A stretch of DNA of 64,000 nt from Falsiroseomonas algicola (GTDB lineage: Bacteria > Pseudomonadota > Alphaproteobacteria > Acetobacterales > Acetobacteraceae), in the NCBI RefSeq assembly GCF_011040385.1, contig NZ_JAAIKB010000006.1, positions 310,001-374,000 of the forward strand, in the 5' to 3' direction. Below, in pieces: positions 14,799 through 24,481 of this stretch. The position numbers and the translations under genes are program-made. Under the pieces are notes generated by a model, which was given only the letters and a program-made list of their open reading frames with translations, was not told the origin of the DNA and searched no databases. Every line of letters begins with the position of its first letter. Positions within the stretch are counted from its first letter, which is position 1.

Positions 14799-16892
14799 TC
14801 AGACCTGTCCGAGGGTTCGGATGCGGGCGCGCGGATGGATCTCGCCCTGCGCCATCACGGTCGTCATCGGCCGGAAGCGTTCCACCACCGCGCGCACATG
14901 GGTGCGGATGGCGCCGGAGCAGACGACGACCGGCGTCTCCCCCTGCGCCGCCGCGTGGTCCAGCGCATCGCGCAGCCGCCGCACGAACTCCGTCAGCCGC
15001 GACGGCGCCATCGCCAGCTGGCGGTCCTCCGCGGGCCCGACCAGCGCCTCCCCGAAGGCCGCTTCCCATTCGGCGCCGAGCGAGACCAGCGCCACATGTC
15101 CCGCAGGACCGCGCGCCGCATCGGTCAGCTGCCGCGCCAGGCGCAGCCGGACCGTCGCGACGATGGCAGGCACCGCGCGGGCGCCGGCGGAAACCGCTTC
15201 CTGGATGCCCTCCAGGATCGTCGGCAGGTCGCGGATGGAAACGCGCTCCGCCAGCAGCGTCTGCAGCACGCGCTGAACGGTGCCCATGCTGGCCTGGGCG
15301 GGGATGATCTCCTGCACGATGCGGCGCTGCTCTTCCGGCAGCCCGTCCAGCAGCTTGCGCGTATCGGCGTGCGACAGCAGCTCCGCCATGTTCTCGCGCA
15401 TGATCTCGGTGAGATGCGTGGCCAGGACACCCGCGGCATCCACGACCGTGCAGCCCCTGGCCAGCGCTTCCTCGCGCTGCTGCTCCTCGATCCAGACGGC
15501 GGGCAGGCCGAAGGCGGGTTCCTGGCAGCGCTCGCCGCGCAGCGAGGGCTCGCCGCCGGAGGGATCGATCGCCAGCAGCCGCGCCGCGCGCAGCGAACCG
15601 CGTCCCGCCTCCAGCTCCTTGATCCGGATCAGGTACTGGTCGGGCTCCAGCGTCAGGTTGTCCTGCACGCGGATGGAGGGCAGCATGAAGCCCATCTCCG
15701 CCGCCAAGGTGCGCCGCAGCGCGCGGATCTGCTCGGTCATCCGCGGCGCGTCGCCGGCGGCCAGCGAGAGCAGCCCGTAGCCGAGTTCGACGCGCACGCC
15801 ATCCACGCGCAGCGCCTCCTGCGCCTGCGCCTCCTCGCTCGCCGCTGCGCTGGCGGCGGCGGGGACGGCGCCGGCGGCCTCGGCGGGGGTCGCGCCCTTG
15901 GCGTTGCGGCCCATCCAGGCGGCGCCGCCGGCCGCGCCGGCCAGCGCCAGGAAGGGCAGCGCCGGCATGCCCGGCATCAGCGCCATCAGCACCGCGCCGC
16001 CCGCCGCGATCGCCAGCGGCTTCGGCCCGCCGCCGAGCTGCGTCGCCAGCAGCTGGTCGGCACGCCCTTCCGCCCCCGCCTTGGTCACGACGATGCCGGC
16101 AGCGACGGAGACGAGCAGCGAGGGGATCTGGCTGACCAGGCCGTCGCCGACCGTCAGCAGGGAGTAGGACTGGATGGCATCCGCCAGCGGCATGCCATGC
16201 CGGCCGAGCCCGATGGCGAGCCCGCCCAGCAGGTTCACGAAGGTCACGATGATGCCGGCGATGGCGTCGCCGCGCACGAACTTCGCGGCACCGTCCATCG
16301 ATCCGTAGAAGGCGCTTTCCTGCTCCAGCTCCTTGCGGCGGCGGCGCGATTCCGTCTCGTCGATGATGCCGGCGGACAGGTCGGCATCGATCGCCATCTG
16401 CTTGCCCGGCATGGCGTCCAGGCTGAAGCGTGCCGCGACTTCCGCGATGCGGCCCGACCCCTTGGTCACCACCATGAAGTTCACGATCAGCAGGATGGCG
16501 AAGACGACGAGGCCGATCAGCACGTCGCCGCCCATCAGGAAGGCGCCGAAGGCGGACACCACCTGCCCCGCCCCCGCCGGGCCCTCATGCCCATGCGTCA
16601 GGATCGCGCGCGTCGTCGCGATGTTGAGGCCGAGGCGCAGCAGCGTCGTCAGCAGCAGCACCGTCGGGAAGCTGGTGAATTCCAGCGGCCGGTTCAGGAA
16701 CAGCGCCACCATCAGCACGAGGACGGAGGAGGTGATGGAGACCGCGAGGCCGAAATCCAGCAGCACCGTCGGCAACGGCACCAGCATGATCGCCAGCAGC
16801 GCGACGACGCAGAGCGCCAGCGCGATGTCGCCGCCCGGCCTGGCGTCGGAGACCCAGCCGGGCACGGAGAAGCGCGTCGTCGTCGTGCTCAT
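14799..16892 (-). CDS. flhA: Flagellar export platform protein FlhA
   Basis: FlhA forms the nonameric cytoplasmic ring of the export gate and uses the proton motive force. The 697-residue protein, the usual length, has about eight hydrophobic segments in the first half, the conserved cytoplasmic loop (VTKGSGRIAEVAARFSLDAM; PGKQMAIDADLSAG) and the large C-terminal domain with IRVQDNLTLEPDQYLI. It starts three bases after the flbD stop and precedes flhF. Confidence 0.96.
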   Translation of the reverse strand: MSTTTTRFSVPGWVSDARPGGDIALALCVVALLAIMLVPLPTVLLDFGLAVSITSSVLVLMVALFLNRPLEFTSFPTVLLLTTLLRLGLNIATTRAILTHGHEGPAGAGQVVSAFGAFLMGGDVLIGLVVFAILLIVNFMVVTKGSGRIAEVAARFSLDAMPGKQMAIDADLSAGIIDETESRRRRKELEQESAFYGSMDGAAKFVRGDAIAGIIVTFVNLLGGLAIGLGRHGMPLADAIQSYSLLTVGDGLVSQIPSLLVSVAAGIVVTKAGAEGRADQLLATQLGGGPKPLAIAAGGAVLMALMPGMPALPFLALAGAAGGAAWMGRNAKGATPAEAAGAVPAAASAAASEEAQAQEALRVDGVRVELGYGLLSLAAGDAPRMTEQIRALRRTLAAEMGFMLPSIRVQDNLTLEPDQYLIRIKELEAGRGSLRAARLLAIDPSGGEPSLRGERCQEPAFGLPAVWIEEQQREEALARGCTVVDAAGVLATHLTEIMRENMAELLSHADTRKLLDGLPEEQRRIVQEIIPAQASMGTVQRVLQTLLAERVSIRDLPTILEGIQEAVSAGARAVPAIVATVRLRLARQLTDAARGPAGHVALVSLGAEWEAAFGEALVGPAEDRQLAMAPSRLTEFVRRLRDALDHAAAQGETPVVVCSGAIRTHVRAVVERFRPMTTVMAQGEIHPRARIRTLGQV

Positions 16893-16895
16893 CGA

Positions 16896-18239
<1,344 letters not shown>

Positions 18240-18243
18240 GCGA

Positions 18244-18576
18244 TCACCCCGCCCGGTCGGTCTTGACGATCTCGGTCATGGTGATGCCGAGCCGGTTGTC
18301 GCCGACCATCACCACCTCGCCGCGCGCCACCAGGCGGTTGTTGACGTAGATGTCGACGGCCTCGCCCAGCTTGCGGTCCAGCTCGATCATCGCGCCGCGG
18401 CCGAGCTTCAACAGCTGGCTGACCTGCATCGTCGCGCGGCCCAGCACGGCGCTGACCTGGACAGGGATGTCGTAGATGGCGCCGAGGTCGCCGGTGCCAT
18501 TGCCGGCCGCACGACGGAGCGCGGGGTCGCCCTCCTTCAGCTCGTCCAGCACCAGGGGATTGCGATTTTCGCTCAT
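18244..18576 (-). CDS. fliN: Flagellar motor switch protein FliN
   Basis: FliN forms the lower C-ring of the motor and helps dock the export apparatus. From the ATG at 18576 (site AGGAGCGCAAC) the protein is 110 residues, with the SpoA/FliMN domain: DIPVQVSAVLGRATMQVSQL, then LLKLGRGAMIELDRKLGE and the VNNRLVARGEVVMVGDNRLG end. An upstream in-frame ATG at 18615 overlaps fliH and lacks similarity. FliM is not in the window. Confidence 0.94.
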   Translation of the reverse strand: MSENRNPLVLDELKEGDPALRRAAGNGTGDLGAIYDIPVQVSAVLGRATMQVSQLLKLGRGAMIELDRKLGEAVDIYVNNRLVARGEVVMVGDNRLGITMTEIVKTDRAG

Positions 18577-18586
18577 GTTGCGCTCC

Positions 18587-19267
18587 TCAGGCCAGGCCGA
18601 AGCCGGCGAATGCATCCATCACCACCCGGCGCGCCGCTTCCGCATGCCGCGCCGCCTCCCCGCCGCGCCAGGTCGCGCGGGCATCGCCGCGGGACAGCGT
18701 CGCATCCGGCATCACTTCCAGCCGCGCCTCATGGGCGAAGCGCGCCGCCACCGGCGCCACCAGCTCCGGCGCCACGCGCAGCGTCACGCCGGGCTCTCCG
18801 GCCAGGCAGGGCAGCAGCGCGCTGGCAAAGCGGATCACCTCCGCCTCCCCGCATCGCGCGGCCAGGGTCGGCAGCGCGGCGACCACCGCGGCCAGCGCCG
18901 CGCGCGCCACCGCATCCGCCGTCGCCTCCGCCACCTCCCGCGCCTCCGTCACGCCGAGCGCGAGGGCGGAGGCCGCGTCGCGCAGCGTCGCCGCCGCCGC
19001 CGCCTCGATGCTGCGCAACGCCTCGTCGCGCCCGGCCTCGCGCCCGGCTGCGAATCCCTCGGCCCGCGCGGCCTCCAGCAGCGCGGGCAGCGGATCGACC
19101 TCCGGCTCGGGTTCCGGCTCGGGCTCCGGCGCCACGACATCCGGCTCCTGGTCGCTGAAGTCGTCGAGCGCGAAGGCATAGGGCGTGCCCGCCAGTGCGG
19201 AAGCGCGGGACAGCGGCCGCGGCAGCGCGGCGATCCAGCCCGCGCCACCTTCGTCGGGCATGCTCAT
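18587..19267 (-). CDS. fliH: FliH-like flagellar export ATPase regulator
   Basis: A 226-residue protein between fliG and fliN, the standard place for fliH, which anchors and restrains the FliI ATPase. It has an acidic Pro-Glu run (about residues 47-57), a long Ala/Glu/Arg helical middle and a C-domain (ARFAHEARLEVMPDATLSRG) resembling FliH/HrpE. Primary sequence similarity in this family is low, so the call depends on context. The start overlaps the fliG stop by four bases; two Met codons (19267, 19261) are possible. Confidence 0.8.
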   Translation of the reverse strand: MSMPDEGGAGWIAALPRPLSRASALAGTPYAFALDDFSDQEPDVVAPEPEPEPEPEVDPLPALLEAARAEGFAAGREAGRDEALRSIEAAAAATLRDAASALALGVTEAREVAEATADAVARAALAAVVAALPTLAARCGEAEVIRFASALLPCLAGEPGVTLRVAPELVAPVAARFAHEARLEVMPDATLSRGDARATWRGGEAARHAEAARRVVMDAFAGFGLA

Positions 19268-20280
19268 TCGACCATCATCTCCTGCGCGCCATCGGTCAGG
19301 CGCAGCGCGCCCTGCTGGGCGAGGTCCTTGGCCAGCGCGACGATGATCGCCTGCGCTTCCTCGACATCCTTGAGGCGCACGGGACCGAGGGCCGCGATGT
19401 CGTCGCGCAGCATGCGGCCGGCGCGTTCGGACATGCCGCGCAGGAACATCTCCCGCAGCGATTCGGACGCGCCCTTCAGCGCGATCGCCAGCTTGTCCTT
19501 CTCCACCGCGCGCAGCAGCACGGGGATGCCGTTGTTGTCGAGGCGCTTCAGGTCCTCGAAGGTGAACATCAGCTGGCGGATGCGCGCCGCGCTGTCGTCC
19601 GACACGCTCTCCAGCGCCGCCATCATGCGGTTCTCGGTGGAGCGGTCGAGGTTGTTGAAGATCTCCGCCATCAGCTCATGCGGATCGCGGCGCGACGCGC
19701 GCGCCAGGTTCGACATGAACTCCGCCTTCAGCGTGCGCTCCACGCCCTCCAGCGCCTCCGCCTGCGGGCTTTCCATGCGCAGCATGCGCATGACGACTTC
19801 CATGGAGAAGGCTTCCGGCAGCAGCGACAGCACCCGCGCCGCATGGTCCGGCCGGATGCGGGACAGCACCACGGCGACGGTCTGCGGGTATTCGTTCTTC
19901 AGGTAGTTCGCGAGAACGCTTTCATTCACGTTGCCGAGCTTGTCCCACATGGTCCGCCCGGCCGGGCCGCGCAGCTCATCCATGATCTGCGTCACGCGTT
20001 CCTTGGGCAGGGATCGCAGCAGCAGACGCTCCGTCGCCTCCCAGCCGCCCATCAGCGACCCGGCATCGCCCAGCGCGTCGCTGAACTCGTTGCAGAGCTG
20101 CTCGACCACCGGCGCGGAAACCGGCCCGAGCGACGCCATGGCGGCGGAGACGTCGCGCACCTCGTCATCATGCATCCGGCCGAGCAGCATCGCCGCGCGT
20201 TCCTCGCCCAGCGCCAGCATCAGCACGGCGGCCTTGTGCGGGCCGGACAGCGTCGCGGTCGAGGAATAGGTCATGTTCAT
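19264..20280 (-). CDS. fliG: Flagellar motor switch protein FliG
   Basis: FliG forms the upper C-ring, contacts FliF and takes part in torque generation. The 338-residue protein has the N-domain (KAAVLMLALGEERAAMLLGR), the middle EHPQ-like region seen here as LKNEYPQTVAVVLSRI, and the C-terminal charged torque helix (LKGASESLREMFLRGMSERA). Length is normal. It overlaps the fliF stop and the fliH start by four bases each. Confidence 0.96.
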   Translation of the reverse strand: MNMTYSSTATLSGPHKAAVLMLALGEERAAMLLGRMHDDEVRDVSAAMASLGPVSAPVVEQLCNEFSDALGDAGSLMGGWEATERLLLRSLPKERVTQIMDELRGPAGRTMWDKLGNVNESVLANYLKNEYPQTVAVVLSRIRPDHAARVLSLLPEAFSMEVVMRMLRMESPQAEALEGVERTLKAEFMSNLARASRRDPHELMAEIFNNLDRSTENRMMAALESVSDDSAARIRQLMFTFEDLKRLDNNGIPVLLRAVEKDKLAIALKGASESLREMFLRGMSERAGRMLRDDIAALGPVRLKDVEEAQAIIVALAKDLAQQGALRLTDGAQEMMVE

Positions 20281-21956
20281 CGGCGGTCCTCCGGCGACAG
20301 CCAGCGGCGGATCAGGGCCAGCGCCTCATCGGGGTGCTTCTCGACCAGCGCCGAGACGCGGCTGAGCGAGGAGGCGCGAAGCTGCCCCTGCACCATCGCG
20401 ACATCGACGTATTCTTCCGGCGTGGCGGCGGCGCCTTCCGCCACGGCACCGGCGGGGCCGGGCAGCGCGCCGGCCGGCGTCGTGGCCAGCGCCGCGCCAT
20501 CCTCCGGCAGCATGCCCCCGCCCGCGCCGGCCAGCGCCGCCTGCGGCTGGAGGGAGGCGGTGATGCGGGACACCACGGGCCGGCCCAGCAGCAGCAGCGC
20601 CATCAGGGCCACCAGCGCCAGCAGCGCGCTTTCCGTCAGCCGCGTCACCACGGCGGGCGTCAGCAGGGAAGCCAGCAGGCTCGGCACATCCTCGGCCGCC
20701 GGGCCGCCCATCGGCTCCGCGAAGCGCAGGCTCGCCACTTCCAGCCGGTCGCCCCGGCGCTCGTCGAAGCCGATGGCGCCGCGCACCAGCGCCGCGATCC
20801 GGTCCAGCTCCTCGCGGTTCCGCTCCCGGAAGCGCGGCGCCGCGGTGCCATCGCCCGGATCCATCACGCCATCCACCAGCACCGCGACGGACAGGCGCTT
20901 CAGCACGGGTGCCTGGCGGACCGTGGTGCGGCTGGTCTGGCCGATCTCGAAATTGGTCGTCTCCTCCTGCTTGTTCTCGGAGGTCTGCGGACCGGAGGAC
21001 TGCGTCGTCGGCGCGCCGGGCAGCTGGTTGGCGACGGAGACGTTCTGCGGCTCCCCGCTGCGCGACGATTCGGTGGAGGAGGCGGTGCTGCGCGGCACCT
21101 GGTTGTCGGGATCGAAGCGCTGCTCGGTGATCTGCACGCGGTCGGTATCCAGCTCGACCGTCGCCTCCACCCGCACGCGGCCCGTGCCGAGCGTGCGCTC
21201 CAGCATCTCCTCCACGCCGCGGGCGATGCGCATCTCCTGCGCGCGCCGCATCTCCTCCGCCGTCAACGCCAGGCCCTGCTCGGACCCCGGCAGCGCCTGG
21301 CCGCCGCGCGCCAGCAATTCGGCGCGGCCATCGACGATGGAGACGTTCTGCGGCTTCAGCCCCGGCACGGCGGCGGAGACGAGGTGCAGCACCGCCTGCA
21401 CGCCCTCCCGGTCCAGCCGCTGCGCGCCCCGCATCTGCAGCACGACGGACGCCTGCGCCTCGCCGCGTTCCCGCGAGAAGGGCTCGCGCCGCGGCATCAC
21501 CAGGTGGACGCGCGCGGCGGAGACGCCGTGCAGCGTGCGGATGGACCGCGCGATCTCGCCCTCCAGCGCGCGCACGCGGTTGAGGTCCTGCTGGAAGGGG
21601 GTCGCGGTCAGGCCGCCCTGGCGGTCGAAGATCTCGTAACCGACGGACCCGCCGGCGGGAATGCCATCGCGCGCCAGCTGCAGGCGCAGCCGCGCCACCT
21701 GCTCCACCGGCACCAGCACCTCGGCGCCGTTCTGGCTGATGCGGTGCGGCACCCGGGCCCGTTCCAGCGCCTGCACCACCTGCGCCGCATCACGCTGGTC
21801 GAGATCGCCATAGAGCAGCGCCATCGGCGCATCGGCGCTGCGCAGGGCCAGGAACCCGATGACGCCCAGCGTCGCGACGGCGACGCTGCCCAGCGCGATG
21901 AGGCGCGCGGGGCCGAGGCCACGGAGGACCGCCAGAAGGTTGCCGAGGCCACCCAT
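20277..21956 (-). CDS. fliF: Flagellar MS-ring protein FliF
   Basis: FliF forms the MS ring, the base on which motor and export gate assemble. The 559-residue protein has a transmembrane helix near residues 17-38, the ring-building motifs (FLALRSADAPMALLYGDLD; YEIFDRQGGLTATPFQQDLN; RVHLVMPRREPFSRER), a second transmembrane helix near 455-475 and a C-terminal FliG-binding tail. A GTG one codon upstream (21959) is an alternative start. First gene of the eight-gene operon fliF-fliG-fliH-fliN-flbD-flhA-flhF-flhG. Confidence 0.95.
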   Translation of the reverse strand: MGGLGNLLAVLRGLGPARLIALGSVAVATLGVIGFLALRSADAPMALLYGDLDQRDAAQVVQALERARVPHRISQNGAEVLVPVEQVARLRLQLARDGIPAGGSVGYEIFDRQGGLTATPFQQDLNRVRALEGEIARSIRTLHGVSAARVHLVMPRREPFSRERGEAQASVVLQMRGAQRLDREGVQAVLHLVSAAVPGLKPQNVSIVDGRAELLARGGQALPGSEQGLALTAEEMRRAQEMRIARGVEEMLERTLGTGRVRVEATVELDTDRVQITEQRFDPDNQVPRSTASSTESSRSGEPQNVSVANQLPGAPTTQSSGPQTSENKQEETTNFEIGQTSRTTVRQAPVLKRLSVAVLVDGVMDPGDGTAAPRFRERNREELDRIAALVRGAIGFDERRGDRLEVASLRFAEPMGGPAAEDVPSLLASLLTPAVVTRLTESALLALVALMALLLLGRPVVSRITASLQPQAALAGAGGGMLPEDGAALATTPAGALPGPAGAVAEGAAATPEEYVDVAMVQGQLRASSLSRVSALVEKHPDEALALIRRWLSPEDRR

Positions 21957-22050
21957 CACCGCCCCGCCTTCATGCCCGTTGCAAGCTTGCGCACCATGCG
22001 ATCTCCCGGGCGGCGTCCTGCCGCGCGGTGGGCATCTTCTGCCGGGTGCC

Positions 22051-22065
22051 TTTACCTCCTGTTAA
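22051..22065 (-). promoter_or_regulatory. CtrA-like site upstream of fliF
   Basis: TTTA, seven bases, TTAA: one mismatch from the CtrA consensus TTAA-N7-TTAA, about 95 bases upstream of the fliF start. CtrA controls early flagellar operons in several alphaproteobacteria. The site is unusual in such GC-rich sequence but is short; function is inferred. Confidence 0.35.
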
Positions 22066-22147
22066 CCGCGGCCCGTTCCGGTGGCATCGGTTATTGAGTC
22101 ATTTCAAGGCGAAACAACGCCTCGCAAGCCATTGATTCCGGGTGCGT

Positions 22148-22173
22148 GGCACCGGCATTCCCTGCCGGGTGCC
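22148..22173 (-). terminator. Terminator-like hairpin after flgD
   Basis: GGCACCGGCA, loop TTCCC, TGCCGGGTGCC: a stem with one bulge, lying 19 bases past the flgD stop on the reverse strand. No T-run. Probably ends the fliK-flgD transcript. The rest of the fliF-flgD gap (21957-22191) holds only this and the CtrA-like site. Confidence 0.5.
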
Positions 22174-22191
22174 CCGCGCCCGGCCCCTCCT

Positions 22192-22905
22192 TCAACGCAC
22201 GCGGCGCAAGGTATCGAAGCCCGTGGTCAGCGCGCCGACCGCCAGCTGCACGCCATCCCGGTCCTGCGACATGCCCGTGACCGTGCCCGCCACCACGGCG
22301 GAGAGCGTGCCGGTGCTGCCGCCGGTGGTGTCCACGCCCGTCACCGTCAGCCCGTAGCGGCCATCGGCCAGCGCGCGGCCCTGCGCGTTCTTCCCGTCCC
22401 AGCTCCAGCTCGTGGTCCCGGCGCCCAGCTGCACCACGGCATCCCGGATCACCGCGCCGGTGCTGTCCGTCAGCGCCACGCGCGCGCGCGTGACGGTGCT
22501 TGTCGCGGCGGGCAGCCGCACTTCCTGCGCCGTGCCGTTCGACAGCTGCAGGTGGTCGGAGGCCACCTCCACCTCCCGCCCCATCATCGGCGTCGCCGCG
22601 ACCAGGGCCGAGGTGCGTTGCAGCGTCAGCAGCGATTCCATGTGCTGGTTGGTCGCGATCTGCTGTTCCACCCCCGCGAACTGCGCCAGCTGCTGCGTCA
22701 GCTGGTTCGGGTCCATGGGCTGGGTCGGGTCCTGGTTGCGCAGCTGCGTCGTCAGCAGCTTCAGGAAGGTCTGCATGTCCCCGCCGAGCGAGCGCGCGGC
22801 GCTGGCCGCGGCGGAGCTCGTCGCCGCATTGGCGGATGTCGTGCTGGTGCTGGCCGTGCTGGTGCGTGCCGTCGTGGCAGCGGCGGCGGTGGTCGCGGTG
22901 GTCAT
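22192..22905 (-). CDS. flgD: Flagellar hook capping protein FlgD
   Basis: FlgD caps the growing hook. The 237-residue protein opens with a Thr/Ala/Ser-rich tail of about 40 residues (export signal region), then the core motif FLKLLTTQLRNQDPTQPMDP and QLAQFAGVEQQ, followed by the beta-sandwich C-domain with WDGKNAQGRALADGRYGLTV. A strong ribosome site (GGGAGGA) precedes the ATG. It follows fliK by 12 bases, so both are co-transcribed. Confidence 0.95.
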   Translation of the reverse strand: MTTATTAAAATTARTSTASTSTTSANAATSSAAASAARSLGGDMQTFLKLLTTQLRNQDPTQPMDPNQLTQQLAQFAGVEQQIATNQHMESLLTLQRTSALVAATPMMGREVEVASDHLQLSNGTAQEVRLPAATSTVTRARVALTDSTGAVIRDAVVQLGAGTTSWSWDGKNAQGRALADGRYGLTVTGVDTTGGSTGTLSAVVAGTVTGMSQDRDGVQLAVGALTTGFDTLRRVR

Positions 22906-22917
22906 CGGGATCCTCCC

Positions 22918-24183
22918 TTAGAGAGCAAGGTCGAGCAGCCCGCGCGCAAGCAGGCGCGGGGGCGGGATGGTGATCGTCTCGGCGGCATGGCCGCCCTGGC
23001 GGCCCCAGGGCAGCGCCGGGCCGCGTCGGCCCTCGCCGCCGCCCTTGTCCGCCTGCTGGCCGCTTGCCTGCGCGCCGGCCTGGCCGTCTCGCTGGCCGGG
23101 GTCGCCCAGGTTCAGGCTCAGCGTCTCCGGCTTCGCCTGGATGCCCGCTTCCTGCAGCGCCTGTTCCAGCGCGCCGCGGTCGCGGTTCAGCAGCGCCAGC
23201 GTCTCCGGCCGCTCCACCGTGATCCGCACCTGCGTGGCGCCGTCCCGCCCGCCTTCCACCGCCACCTCCACGCCGCCGAGTTCGGCCGGGCGCAGCTGGA
23301 CGATGAGGCGCGAGGCATCGCCCCCCTTGGCCAGCTGCGCCACGATCACCGGCGACACCTGCTGCGCGGGGATGGCGGTGGCGTAGGGGCGCGTGGCCGG
23401 CGGGGCCTCCATCGGCGCCGCGGCAGCCAGCGCCTGGTGCGGGCTGCTGGCGGGCACCGGCGGGGCGAGCGCGGTATCGGGGGAGGGCGCCGTCGCCTGG
23501 CCCGTCGCGGCCAGGGGCGCCTCGATCGGGGCGGCATCGGCCGCGGTGGCGACCGGGGCGGCCTCCCGGGCGGGGGTGGCACCGGCTTCCGGCGACTGCA
23601 CCTTCTCACCGGTGGGGCCGGGCGCAGCGCCCGGCAGCGGGGCGGGGCCGGGCGCTGCGCCCGGCAGGGCGGATGACGCCAGGGCCTGCGGCGCCGGCGC
23701 GGCGCTGGCGGAAGCCTCGCCCCCCCTCGGCACCTCGCCCGCCGCGCCTTCGGCCGACGGGGCTTCGGCAGGTGGCGCCGCCATGACCGCGCCGGCCATG
23801 GCCAGCGCCAGCGCGGCATCGGCGGGCGGCGCGGGCAGCGCGGCGGCGGGCGGCACGGCGGCCTGTCCGGCAGCGGCCGGCTCGGCCGGGACCGGCCCGG
23901 CTTCCGCCGCCACGGGGGGCTCGAGGCCCGCCTCGGCCTGCTTCGTCTCCGCGCCCTCCGGCGCGCCCGTCGGCACCTCCGCCGCGACCTCGCCCTCCGG
24001 CCGCGCGGCCTCGCCCTTCACGGCCGTGCGCTGCTGCTCCGGCGGCGGCGCTTCCGCCTCCCGCAGCACCTCGGCGAAACCGGCGGGGGCGAAGCCGGCG
24101 GGGGCGCGCGATGGCGCCCGGCCCGCATCGGGGACGGAAGCCGAGGCCCCGGCGGGGGCGGCATTCGGGAGTCGGGACAGCAT
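22918..24183 (-). CDS. fliK: Flagellar hook-length control protein FliK
   Basis: FliK measures hook length and triggers FlhB switching. The 421-residue protein has a long low-complexity Ala/Pro/Glu N-terminal part (to about residue 275), and the C-terminal hook-length domain with RLIVQLRPAELGGVEVAVEG, QVRITVERPETLALLNRDRG and LEQALQEAGI. The low-complexity half is typical of the family and varies greatly. Placed before flgD and divergent from flgE. Confidence 0.92.
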   Translation of the reverse strand: MLSRLPNAAPAGASASVPDAGRAPSRAPAGFAPAGFAEVLREAEAPPPEQQRTAVKGEAARPEGEVAAEVPTGAPEGAETKQAEAGLEPPVAAEAGPVPAEPAAAGQAAVPPAAALPAPPADAALALAMAGAVMAAPPAEAPSAEGAAGEVPRGGEASASAAPAPQALASSALPGAAPGPAPLPGAAPGPTGEKVQSPEAGATPAREAAPVATAADAAPIEAPLAATGQATAPSPDTALAPPVPASSPHQALAAAAPMEAPPATRPYATAIPAQQVSPVIVAQLAKGGDASRLIVQLRPAELGGVEVAVEGGRDGATQVRITVERPETLALLNRDRGALEQALQEAGIQAKPETLSLNLGDPGQRDGQAGAQASGQQADKGGGEGRRGPALPWGRQGGHAAETITIPPPRLLARGLLDLAL

Positions 24184-24352
24184 GATCGGTGGTGATCCCC
24201 GGCAAAGGTGCCGAAGCTATGAACAGCAATGAACGGGCCACCCGCCCCTTCACGCTTCGCCAAGGCTTTTCCCGTCACGCGGGACAATTCCGGCCCGGCC
24301 AAGGCTGCCGCCCCGGCATCTATTGCCGGGCGGTAAAGCCGGCCGATCCGCG

Positions 24353-24367
24353 TAAACCCGGCCTTAA
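24353..24367 (+). promoter_or_regulatory. Possible CtrA-like site upstream of flgE
   Basis: TAAA, seven bases, TTAA, with one mismatch in the first half-site, 16 bases before the sigma54 promoter. Given its shortness, treat as a weak candidate only. Confidence 0.22.
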
Positions 24368-24383
24368 TCCTTGCCTCACGCTT

Positions 24384-24399
24384 TGGCACGCCCCTTGCC
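24384..24399 (+). promoter_or_regulatory. Sigma54 promoter of flgE
   Basis: TGGCACG at 24384-24390, four bases CCCC, TTGCC at 24395-24399: essentially the consensus -24/-12 promoter, with GG and GC ten bases apart. It lies about 82 bases upstream of the flgE ATG. FlbD, a sigma54 activator, is encoded at 16896-18239. This is the clearest promoter in the window. Confidence 0.88.
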
Positions 24400-24481
24400 C
24401 TGTCCCCGGCACCGCCTCCCCAGGCTTCCCCCTGGCGGCGATCAGCTTTCGGGCGAACCCACAGGAACCAAGGTCAGCCGC

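Noticed and set aside
21975-21996. Sigma54 promoter for fliF on the reverse strand (TGGTGCG ... TTGCA)
   Set aside because: GG and GC are 11 bases apart rather than 10, and the -24 element is poor; fliF is also expected to be an early gene.
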